Origin: Candidatus Nitrososphaera evergladensis SR1
Lineage (GTDB): Archaea; Thermoproteota; Nitrososphaeria; Nitrososphaerales; Nitrososphaeraceae
NCBI RefSeq assembly: GCF_000730285.1
Contig: NZ_CP007174.1
Coordinates: 1,984,001-2,048,000 of the forward strand
Length of the DNA stretch: 64,000 nt
Reading direction: 5' to 3'
Positions 50,724 to 58,059 of the stretch are shown piece by piece. The notes beneath the pieces are model-generated. The model searched no databases. It had not been told where the DNA came from and worked only from the letters and a program-made list of their open reading frames with translations. The stretch's first letter is position 1. The number at the start of each line of letters is the position of its first letter. Position numbers and translations under genes: made by a program.

Positions 50724-51020
50724 TTATTGCTTTCCAATTGCCAAAGCGATCCCCTTTTTCAGGTCGTCAATAGTCATCGCAGGATGCAGTTCAACCTTGG
50801 CCCCGAGCATGAACAGGGGCTCCGCCACTGCGGGTATCATGTCGACGCTTGGCAGGTCAAGCACAAATACAGCAGTCCTGTCGCCATTTAGTTCAAGAAA
50901 GTACGCGGCCTCGGCCTTGTTGGCCTTGATGTAGTTTTCCATGTTGGAAATAAAGTTCGGGTCCTTGACCATCTTGTTGCCTGTCTCGGTAGGTATGATT
51001 GCTCTTATGACAAATCTCAT
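50724..51020 (-). CDS. Small alpha/beta hypothetical protein
   Basis: From ATG 51020, about 98 residues with a dimeric ferredoxin-like (DUF3303-type) pattern: RFVIRAIIPTETGNKMVKDP, AAYFLELNGDRTAVFVLDLP, then MLGAKVELHPAMTIDDLKKG. A TATA-like CTTAAATCA is placed 23-31 bp upstream of this ATG. The family link is tentative. Confidence 0.55.
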   Translation of the reverse strand: MRFVIRAIIPTETGNKMVKDPNFISNMENYIKANKAEAAYFLELNGDRTAVFVLDLPSVDMIPAVAEPLFMLGAKVELHPAMTIDDLKKGIALAIGKQ

Positions 51021-51103
51021 GCTTTGCAATGAGAACCGATTGATTTAAGCGTCGCGAGAGAATCATCGCAATAGATATAATATCTGAAACACGATCTTGA
51101 AGC

Positions 51104-51652
51104 ATGGCACGAACACTTTCATCCCCTCAGGTCCTAAAAACGGGCGCAAGCGCACCCAGTTTCCAGTTAAAGGGCGTTGACGGCAAGACACATTCGCTAT
51201 CAGAGTACAAGAGCAAGGCGACGCTCGTTGTTTTCATCTGCAACCACTGCCCCTTTGTCAAGGCAAGGATAGGCGACATTGTCGCGCTCCAGTCTAAATT
51301 CAAGCCTTCTGAACTGCAGGTCATCGGGATCAACAGCAACGACCCGAGCTACCAAGACGAGGGCTTTGACAACATGGTCAAGTTTTCCAAAGAATACGGA
51401 CTGAACTTCCCATACCTCATCGACGAGAGTCAGGATGTCGCACGGGCATATGGCGCGGTGTGCACGCCCGACCCGTTCCTCTTTGTCGATGGCAAGCTGG
51501 CATTTCACGGCAGGATAAACGACGCAATGGAGCCGGAGGCCAAGCCGACCGTGCCGGTGATGGAAAACAACATCCGCGCGCTCTTTACTGGCAAGAAGCT
51601 GGAAAAGGATTTCGATCCGTCTATCGGCTGCTCGATCAAGTGGAAAAATTAG
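51104..51652 (+). CDS. Thioredoxin-family redoxin (peroxiredoxin-like)
   Basis: A 182-residue AhpC/TSA-type redoxin. The active-site region reads VVFICNHCPFVKARIGDIVA (CNHC). GVDGKTHSLSEYKSKATLVV precedes it and the cis-Pro region is GAVCTPDPFLFVDGKLAFHG. Proteins with a CNHCPFV motif form a distinct branch of thiol-disulfide redoxins without proven substrate. Its TAG and the TAA of fixC/fixX share TTAG (51649-51652). Confidence 0.85.
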   Translation: MARTLSSPQVLKTGASAPSFQLKGVDGKTHSLSEYKSKATLVVFICNHCPFVKARIGDIVALQSKFKPSELQVIGINSNDPSYQDEGFDNMVKFSKEYGLNFPYLIDESQDVARAYGAVCTPDPFLFVDGKLAFHGRINDAMEPEAKPTVPVMENNIRALFTGKKLEKDFDPSIGCSIKWKN

Positions 51653-53520
51653 CCGTACTGGTAGACGATCCCTTTTTCCCCCCTTGGGTGGCGCCACTCA
51701 GTTTCTTTGGCGCATGTCCCGCACTCTATGCAGGCCTCATGTTGCAGTACAACCTTGCCGTCTTCAAGGCTGTAGCATTTCGTGGGGCAAAGCGTGACCA
51801 TTTTCTTCATAAACTCTGACTCGGGTTTTGTGACTTTGATGTGCGACTGCCTGTCGTCGTCGTACTTTAGGCTGGCGACCCGCTCTGCGACGCTTGGTAT
51901 TGTTGGCGTATAAGACGCAGTGACCTGCTTGCCTAACCTTTCTGCGATTTCTATTGGAACCTGCACGTACGTTTCTTCAGACTCGACCAATGGCAGTAGT
52001 TTGTCGTAGCCAAGCATGTTGGCAAGTCCCACTGCAAGGCCCCTGAACGCGCTTGAGGATATTAGCCGGAATATCATGCCGTAGCGCTGGCCGACGATGT
52101 CCTTTGGTACGTCTTTTGTCGCATCAAGGAATGTTTTCAGGTAATCCTTGTCGATTTCGCGCATGTCCCGCGTGTACGGGCTTGCCTCTACTTGCTGTGA
52201 ATAGTACTCGCCCATGTACTCGGGCGCAAAGTTGTTGCGGTCGATTGCACGCACTATGGATTCGGCTGCCCTTACCGCATCGTCGATCCCGACGTTGAGC
52301 CCTTCGATCCGAGGGCCAATGAACACGCCCCTTCCGGCGGCGTCTCCCACAAACAGGATGTTTTTGTGGTATGGCTTTTTCATCATGCATCGCTTGCCGT
52401 CCGGGACAAGCTTGGCTGAATATTCCAGCTCTACATAGTCGGTTTCAAATTTTGCCCCGTACTTGGACTGCAGGTCGTTCTTTATCGATTCAAGCCGCGA
52501 CCTTATCTCGTCGTCAGATTTGTACTTGCCCGATTCAACGAGTTTTTTGCGCGCAGAGGGCGAGTAATACGCGTCGCGCAGCTCGTTCCACGTCTTTACC
52601 AGCTTGCTGACTGCAAACCTCACGCGAAGCTGCTCTTCCTTTGGAAGGTTGCGGTCAATCTCTTGCTTGACTGCCACCTCGTCTCTGACAAACTCGGACA
52701 CCAGCGGGTTTCGCAGGAGGGCATCGACAAGCGCGCTAGGCTCTGCAGGCTTGTCCATCAGCGAGTCAAAATGGTATACGGCGCCGATTGATAGCGTGTC
52801 GCGGTTCGTATAGGCAAAGCCGCCTCCGATGTGCCCAAGCGTGACGTCTCCTGCAAAAAGGTGGGCGGCCCCTTCGTCAGGGCCCATGCCAAATCGCTCC
52901 TCCAATACCTGCTCTGGCAGTTTTGCAATCACCTTGACGCCCTGGTACAGCTGCGCCGGCGAAAACTTGGGCCTAGCTCCTGTCATCACGGCTATCTCCG
53001 AGTTGACGCCGTCTGCGGCAATTACCGCCTTTACCTCGAACGGTTCAAGCTCGTCCGTCTCTATTACTGCGCGGCCTTCATCGCCCCAGCCAATCGAACG
53101 GACGTGCACGCCAGACACTATTCCTCCGCCGGCTTTTTCGGCAGCCTCTGCGGCCTGCTTTGCAAACCAGGCGTTCAGCCTGCCAAGGAGCACCGAATAC
53201 CCGAAATTTGCCTGGTACTCGTGCGCGGCAGTCAGGTCGATTGCAAAGTCCTTGTCCTTTGATACAGCGTGCAGGATGTATTTCGTTATTTTGCGCTCTA
53301 CAGGTGCCTCTGAAAAGTTGCCATAGACGTCTTCAACGTTATGCACTTTGCCGTGCCTTGGCTTTTTTGAGTACAGGATGCCTCCAGAGACGTTCTTTGT
53401 TCCTACCTGCCTGCCGGCTTCAATTAGGACAGCCTGCCTGCCAAGGTCGGCCAGTTTTTTCAGTGCGGCAAGTCCTGCAGAGCCTCCGCCAATGACTGCA
53501 ACATCATAGCGCTCTGTCAT
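51649..53520 (-). CDS. fixC: FixC-FixX fusion: ETF-quinone oxidoreductase-like flavoprotein with ferredoxin
   Basis: A 623-residue protein. Residues 1-about 450 are FixC: the FAD-binding VAVIGGGSAGLAALKKLADL, then FVGDAAGRGVFIGPRIEGLN. Residues about 555-623 are the FixX ferredoxin: TLCPTKCYSLEDGKVVLQHE, then ACIECGTCAKET. In most genomes fixC and fixX are separate. The pair accepts electrons from FixAB and passes them to a quinone, or in bifurcating systems to a low-potential ferredoxin. fixB begins 4 bp upstream. Confidence 0.9.
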   Translation of the reverse strand: MTERYDVAVIGGGSAGLAALKKLADLGRQAVLIEAGRQVGTKNVSGGILYSKKPRHGKVHNVEDVYGNFSEAPVERKITKYILHAVSKDKDFAIDLTAAHEYQANFGYSVLLGRLNAWFAKQAAEAAEKAGGGIVSGVHVRSIGWGDEGRAVIETDELEPFEVKAVIAADGVNSEIAVMTGARPKFSPAQLYQGVKVIAKLPEQVLEERFGMGPDEGAAHLFAGDVTLGHIGGGFAYTNRDTLSIGAVYHFDSLMDKPAEPSALVDALLRNPLVSEFVRDEVAVKQEIDRNLPKEEQLRVRFAVSKLVKTWNELRDAYYSPSARKKLVESGKYKSDDEIRSRLESIKNDLQSKYGAKFETDYVELEYSAKLVPDGKRCMMKKPYHKNILFVGDAAGRGVFIGPRIEGLNVGIDDAVRAAESIVRAIDRNNFAPEYMGEYYSQQVEASPYTRDMREIDKDYLKTFLDATKDVPKDIVGQRYGMIFRLISSSAFRGLAVGLANMLGYDKLLPLVESEETYVQVPIEIAERLGKQVTASYTPTIPSVAERVASLKYDDDRQSHIKVTKPESEFMKKMVTLCPTKCYSLEDGKVVLQHEACIECGTCAKETEWRHPRGEKGIVYQYG

Positions 53521-53524
53521 TTTG

Positions 53525-54703
53525 TCATCTCCTTGCCTCCAGTGCGGGCCGGATGGCGCGCAGCTCTTCGATGAGCACAGGTATCACGTCTTCCATCCTG
53601 CCCTTGATGAACATATCGCACTCGTCCTTTATCGGCGACTCGACGTCAGGGTTTATTGCGATAACAAAGCCGGATTCTTTCATGCCGGCGATGTGCTGCA
53701 TGGCGCCGCTGATGCCGGCGGCAATGTAGAGAAGCGGCATTACCTTTCTGCCGCTCGTGCCTATCACCCTGTCAGGTATCATGTAGGACGAACTGATGCC
53801 CTCGCTTACAGGATACGGCTTTTTTGATATGGGAAGCGAGACTCCGACTTCGGCGTCAAGCTCTTTTGCAAGGTCTACCATTAGCTTGATGTTTTGCTCT
53901 GGCGCATCCTTTATTCCCCGGCCAAAGCTGACCACCGCCTTTTTGCTGTCATAGTCGACCGCGCTTTTGACAGGCGTTCTGCTAAGCACCTTCACCTTCA
54001 GGTCGTCTGGGTCAAACGTCGGCGAATAATCCACTATGACGCCTTTTCTTGAAGTGTCGCGCTCTATTGGCTCAAAGACTCCAGGGATTATGCTGCAGGC
54101 CTGCGGATGGTAGTCCCTTGCGATTGCAGGGTTGCGGTTGTCAAGGCACAGGATTGTTGTCCACAAAAAGCCGGAAAAGTCTGGTCTGTACATTTCAAGC
54201 GTCCTTTCGTAGACCATCTGCTGGCCCTTGGTCTTGTGCTCGTGCCTTATCTCAAGGTCGGCAATGACCAGCTTGTTAATGTCAGACGCAAGGCCAGAAT
54301 CAAGCTGCGCCATGACAGTCGAGGACAGCTGCCTGCCGATGCTGTCTGCGGCAAAGAACATGTAGCGTGGCCGGACAAAATCAGGCGATGAATCTGCAAA
54401 TTTTGCGACGAGGGACTTGTCAAGCGCTATCTGCGAGATGACCTTGGTGTCGACTAGGTTGCGCGAGTATTTCAGCTCCGGGCTATCGGCGTATATCACG
54501 GCGTCTGCGCCATATTGCACAAGCTCGTCACAGATTGCGCGCACGCCGCTTCCAAGGACTATTGCGACTACTTTTTCATTAGCAGAATATTTCTTGTTGT
54601 AGCCGTCCATCAGGCGCCTTGCCTCGCCGAGCATCTCGAGGCTGACGGGCACCGGCTCGCCCTCTTCGTGCTCTATTACCACGTACAGGTGCTCATACTT
54701 CAT
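53525..54703 (-). CDS. fixB: Electron-transfer flavoprotein alpha subunit (FixB)
   Basis: A 392-residue EtfA/FixB protein. The C-terminal FAD domain carries KKAVVSFGRGIKDAPEQNIK, ISKKPYPVSEGISSSYMIPD, RVIGTSGRKVMPLLYIAAGI and SGAMQHIAGMKESGFVIAIN. The N-terminal 180 residues are the alpha/beta domain. Length is larger than short EtfA proteins and closer to the Fix type. It overlaps fixA by 4 bp. Confidence 0.93.
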   Translation of the reverse strand: MKYEHLYVVIEHEEGEPVPVSLEMLGEARRLMDGYNKKYSANEKVVAIVLGSGVRAICDELVQYGADAVIYADSPELKYSRNLVDTKVISQIALDKSLVAKFADSSPDFVRPRYMFFAADSIGRQLSSTVMAQLDSGLASDINKLVIADLEIRHEHKTKGQQMVYERTLEMYRPDFSGFLWTTILCLDNRNPAIARDYHPQACSIIPGVFEPIERDTSRKGVIVDYSPTFDPDDLKVKVLSRTPVKSAVDYDSKKAVVSFGRGIKDAPEQNIKLMVDLAKELDAEVGVSLPISKKPYPVSEGISSSYMIPDRVIGTSGRKVMPLLYIAAGISGAMQHIAGMKESGFVIAINPDVESPIKDECDMFIKGRMEDVIPVLIEELRAIRPALEARR

Positions 54704-55578
54704 TTTATGACCATGCCTCCAAGCACTTCGTGGATCTTGGCCGCGACCCTGTGTAGTTGCTCGCGGTTTGTCCCGTCTATCACTTCGGCCTTTCTGCTTG
54801 CCTTGGCCTTTGGTATCTTTTCCACCTTGTACACAATTGTGGGCGAGCCGGGGAGGCCCACCATCTTGGGGTCGACTTGTAGCTGCTGCGCGTTGAACGT
54901 CTTTAGGTGGCGCTTGTAGTCGGCAGACCTTTCTTTTGCCTCTTTTTGGTATTTTTCAAGGGCAAGCCTCTGTGAGACGGTGTCAAACGACGGCTTGTAC
55001 GACGGGTCTATTGCGATAAACACTGGAAGCGGAGCCTCCACCTCCTCTATCACGTCGTAAACTCCCTGGAGCGATATCAGGCGCCTTGCCCTCACCACCC
55101 GCCTTTCAAGGTCAATGTCGTAACTTACGACATGCCCAAGGAATGTGAACCCAAGCTTCCAGGCAGTCTGAGGTCCGGTCTGGCCGGTCTCGCCGTCGGA
55201 CGCGCGGTGGCCGGAAAAGACAATGTCCATCTTGCCATCCATCTTGGCAATGCCGGCCCGCAGAGTCTCGGCGGTGGCAAGCGTGTCGGCGCCTGCAAAT
55301 GTCCTGTCGCTGTACAGGTGCAGCTCTTCTGCGTCGCATATGAGCTGCGCCTGCGCAAGGGCGGCGTCCGCGTTTGGCGGGCCCATCGTGCCCACCGACA
55401 CCTTGGCGCCAAACTTTACCCGGGCGTAAAACGCGGCCTGGCAGGCAATGGCGCTGTGAGGCCCAAGGATGCTCTTGGTCTCGGCCCTGTTGAGGGTGCC
55501 ATCGGCATTGTAACTCACGTTTCCTTCAGAAAAATCAGGCTCTAGTTTGATAATTACGGCAACGTTAAGGTTTGGCAT
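54700..55578 (-). CDS. fixA: Electron-transfer flavoprotein beta subunit (FixA)
   Basis: A 292-residue EtfB/FixA. Features are AVIIKLEPDF near the N-terminus, LGPHSAIACQAAFYARVKFG, the nucleotide motif LYSDRTFAGADTLATAETLR, then DIVFSGHRASDGETGQTGPQ. First gene of the fixA-fixB-fixC/X operon. In the bifurcating versions of this protein an extra flavin sits here; that cannot be decided by eye. Confidence 0.93.
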   Translation of the reverse strand: MPNLNVAVIIKLEPDFSEGNVSYNADGTLNRAETKSILGPHSAIACQAAFYARVKFGAKVSVGTMGPPNADAALAQAQLICDAEELHLYSDRTFAGADTLATAETLRAGIAKMDGKMDIVFSGHRASDGETGQTGPQTAWKLGFTFLGHVVSYDIDLERRVVRARRLISLQGVYDVIEEVEAPLPVFIAIDPSYKPSFDTVSQRLALEKYQKEAKERSADYKRHLKTFNAQQLQVDPKMVGLPGSPTIVYKVEKIPKAKASRKAEVIDGTNREQLHRVAAKIHEVLGGMVIK

Positions 55579-55640
55579 GCTGCTTTATGCTCCCTTTCCC
55601 TTTATTTCCATTGTTTTCCTTTAAATGGGTTTTCTATGTA

Positions 55641-56339
55641 TTATACGGTGGTGGCAGCCACTTGTTTCTGTGACGACCGCAGGGCCTCGTACATCTTGCG
55701 CAGCCTTGCATAAAACTGGGGCATGCTGGGCGCAATCATTGCATAAGCAAGGTAAAAGTCCTCCGCCTCGCGCATGTACCGTTTTTGTTTTTCGTGCCCC
55801 GGCAGGCTGTAATATACAAAAGCCATGTTGTTGAGCCGGTCTGCAAGTTTTATCACCTTGACGTCATAGTCTGCCTTTGCAAGGATGCCGCAGTAATCCC
55901 AAAAGCGCGCGGCCTTGCGCTCATCGTCTGTCTGTCCGGGAAACATTTCAATGGGCTTTATCTTCAGGTCGCTTGCTATTCTCTGCACCTTTGATCCAAA
56001 GCGGTAAGCAAGGTACGCTTCAAACCCGTACGACTTGGACTCGTACAGGTTGAGGATGCGCTCGTCGTCTTCCATCACGTCGTGCAGTATGGCAGACGCG
56101 ACTTCGACTCCGGTTATGTTTCTGTTGTTTGCTCGATAGTGTGCCACCACGTCCATTGCGACCGGCCACGTGTGGGTTTCAAGAAAGAGCGACTTGCCGT
56201 CCTCTCTGACAAGCCCGGCGTGCACCTCTTCGGCAACCTCTATTGCGCCTTCTATCAAGCTGTCGGGCCTGATCCGGCCCTCGTTTTCAAGGAACGATAG
56301 GAATTCGCTTTTGCTTGCCCTAGTGGTTGTCTGGGCCAT
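55641..56339 (-). CDS. Stand-alone SpoT/Mesh1-like HD hydrolase
   Basis: A 232-residue HD-domain protein. The metal/catalytic motifs match the (p)ppGpp hydrolase domain of SpoT: LETHTWPVAMDVVAHY, SAILHDVMEDDE (HD and ED) and VKVIKLADRLNNMAFV. There is no synthetase or TGS domain, so it resembles a small alarmone hydrolase. The HD domain is established for SpoT; activity on ppGpp in an archaeon is inference, and other nucleotides are possible. It lies 62 bp upstream of fixA on the same strand. Confidence 0.75.
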   Translation of the reverse strand: MAQTTTRASKSEFLSFLENEGRIRPDSLIEGAIEVAEEVHAGLVREDGKSLFLETHTWPVAMDVVAHYRANNRNITGVEVASAILHDVMEDDERILNLYESKSYGFEAYLAYRFGSKVQRIASDLKIKPIEMFPGQTDDERKAARFWDYCGILAKADYDVKVIKLADRLNNMAFVYYSLPGHEKQKRYMREAEDFYLAYAMIAPSMPQFYARLRKMYEALRSSQKQVAATTV

Positions 56340-56448
56340 TATGGCATAGTTTAACGCACAAGTATAAGAAAAGATTTGCTAAGGCCAGTACGCACATAGA
56401 TGATTCATTCATAACTCTTTAAAATCATTATTTTGTTCTGATAGTCCA

Positions 56449-56519
56449 GCGACCGGCGCTTGCCGCACCGTTGTTGAGGCTCGGGTGGTGGTGTCCTTGA
56501 CGCAGGCAAGCGTTGGCGC
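56449..56519 (+). ncRNA. Candidate small structured RNA or 5' leader
   Basis: Segment 56449-56464 pairs with 56505-56519 in a 15-bp helix with one bulged A at 56452 and two G-T pairs, around a 40-nt loop that can form an inner CACC/GGTG hairpin. A TATA-like element (CTTTAAAATC near 56417-56426) lies about 25-30 bp before the helix. A second one (CTTTAAAAAAAG near 56523-56534) just downstream fits the ATG at 56551, so the hairpin may be an RNA of its own. Not a tRNA or C/D-box RNA by inspection. Confidence 0.4.
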
Positions 56520-56550
56520 TCTACTTTAAAAAAAGTGAGGTAACAGCATC

Positions 56551-56913
56551 ATGATGAAGACAAACAAAGAGCAAAGACCGTGGGGATGGTTTGAGCAGTT
56601 TAACGAAAACGAGCCGTGCACGGTAAAACTCATCCATGTCAAGGCGGGAAGCAGGCTTTCTCTCCAGTACCACGAAAAGCGCCGGGAATTCTGGAAGGTA
56701 GTCAAGGGACCGGCAATAGTGCAGATAAACGGCAAGACGTTCACAGGCAAGACCGGCGACGAGTTTGAGATACCCACCCGCGCAAGGCACAGGCTTGCCG
56801 CAAAGAGCTCTGACGCTTTAATTCTAGAGATATCGTACGGTCATTTCGACGAGGGCGACATTGTCAGAATAGAGGACGACTTTGGGAGGACAAAAGATGT
56901 CCTCTACGCCTAG
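56551..56913 (+). CDS. Mannose-6-phosphate isomerase-type cupin protein
   Basis: A 120-residue cupin of the C-terminal M6P-isomerase type: MMKTNKEQRPWGWFEQFNEN opens with the PWG signature, followed by VKAGSRLSLQYHEKRREFWK (the H-x-K/R-E metal motif) and DEFEIPTRARHRLAAKSS. It may isomerise a sugar phosphate or bind one. ATG 56551 or 56554 are both possible. The upstream hairpin and TATA are described separately. Confidence 0.85.
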   Translation: MMKTNKEQRPWGWFEQFNENEPCTVKLIHVKAGSRLSLQYHEKRREFWKVVKGPAIVQINGKTFTGKTGDEFEIPTRARHRLAAKSSDALILEISYGHFDEGDIVRIEDDFGRTKDVLYA

Positions 56914-56940
56914 TCGCACAGATAGTTATACCTAGGTTAG

Positions 56941-57312
56941 TCAATCAGAGGAGTCTTTTCCAGTTATTGCGTTTGCCAGATGCTGGAAGAATATTGCCCT
57001 TCGAAGCTTGCCAAACTTGTTGCTTGTAGCATACAGCTTGACAGGAGTGTCACAGTGAGTGCACACCTTTTTCTTTTTAAGAATTACAAGGTCGGTCAGT
57101 GGATGCGTGCCCGAACAGGTTGAGCACCAGTAGTACATCAGACCCCGCGTTTGGTGCAGTGTGAGCGACTCAAAATCAAGGCCCTCTTTTGAGCATACCT
57201 CCCGCGCGATTTCTACCAGCGCAGGGTCGCAATTGCTTGGAATCTGTTGTGCCATGCTTATTAATAGGTCACAGCGGTTAGATAAGTCTAATGGTCGCAT
57301 GTTAGCTAACAT
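56941..57312 (-). CDS. Zinc-ribbon protein with RPP21-like layout
   Basis: A 123-residue protein: an N-terminal helical half (LISMAQQIPSNCDPALVEIA), a zinc ribbon YYWCSTCSGTHP with KKVCTHCDTPVKLYA (two CxxC), and a basic C-terminus (GKLRRAIFFQHLANAI). Helical-then-ribbon order is that of RNase P subunit p21, but the match is too weak for a firm name. The ATG at 57312 lies inside the palindrome 57299-57312; the ATG four codons later (57300) is an alternative. Confidence 0.6.
   Translation of the reverse strand: MLANMRPLDLSNRCDLLISMAQQIPSNCDPALVEIAREVCSKEGLDFESLTLHQTRGLMYYWCSTCSGTHPLTDLVILKKKKVCTHCDTPVKLYATSNKFGKLRRAIFFQHLANAITGKDSSD
57299..57312. promoter_or_regulatory. 14-bp palindrome covering the start codon of the zinc-ribbon gene
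   Basis: ATGTTAGCTAACAT is perfectly palindromic. Its last three bases are the minus-strand start codon of the gene at 56941-57312. It is 49 bp upstream of the ATG of the divergent ArsR-type regulator at 57362, which is the obvious candidate to bind it. Confidence 0.5.
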
Positions 57313-57361
57313 CGTTCAAGCATTAAGGTTATATCCTGAATAGAAATAACCCACGCGGTCC

Positions 57362-57919
57362 ATGAAAGCGGTATATGTGGTCAGAGATCCGGAAGTTGCA
57401 AGAGTCCTTGTAGATCCCATGCGCAGGGCAATACTGAGCTTTTTGCGCGAAAAGCCAATGACCCAGGCGCAACTCGCTGACGAGCTTGGACTTTCTGACG
57501 CGTCTCTCAATTACCACATGAAGATACTAAAAGAAAACGGCCTTGTCACGCTGACCAAAAAGGTTGCCGAGGAACACGGCATAATCCAAAAGTTCTTTTC
57601 GCCGGCGGCCTGCCTTTTCGTGTACGACATTGACGCGCTTCCAAAGGATATCGCGCGCTACTTTTACCCACAGAGCCTAGAGCGCGCAAGGTCTGTCATC
57701 TCCATGCACAACCTTGGCATAGAAGCCCACGATGCGCATTCCGTCAACGCAATCTCTGACAACCTGTCGCGCCTTTTGGTGAGCACCGCCAAGGCGTACG
57801 TGAAAAAGGAAGTCTCGTACGGAAACGACGAGCTCATCCACGAGATCTATGGTAAGGCCATATCCGCCTTGGGCAAGAGCACAACCAATAACAGCACGCC
57901 CCAAAGACGCAAGCAGTAG
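57362..57919 (+). CDS. ArsR-family-like winged-helix regulator
   Basis: A 185-residue protein. Residues about 10-80 are an ArsR-type winged helix: EVARVLVDPMRRAILSFLRE, MTQAQLADELGLSDASLNYH, then MKILKENGLVTLTKKVAEEH. The C-terminal 100 residues are a helical effector or dimerisation domain of unknown type. No metal-binding cysteines are visible. It is divergent from the zinc-ribbon gene, with the palindrome between them. Confidence 0.8.
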   Translation: MKAVYVVRDPEVARVLVDPMRRAILSFLREKPMTQAQLADELGLSDASLNYHMKILKENGLVTLTKKVAEEHGIIQKFFSPAACLFVYDIDALPKDIARYFYPQSLERARSVISMHNLGIEAHDAHSVNAISDNLSRLLVSTAKAYVKKEVSYGNDELIHEIYGKAISALGKSTTNNSTPQRRKQ

Positions 57920-58059
57920 CGATAGAGACTTTTTCTTTTACGCAAGCACCATAATGACGATTGACGAAGATACGAGCGCGCACGCGATTATGATTGCCAC
58001 GCGGAGTTTTTTATTAGACAGCACTAATCGTTTTGGAATAGCTGAGCATTAATTTTAGG

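Noticed and set aside
57954-58052. 32-codon frame between the ArsR-type gene and asnB
   Set aside because: Too short, with no motif or RBS; likely chance.
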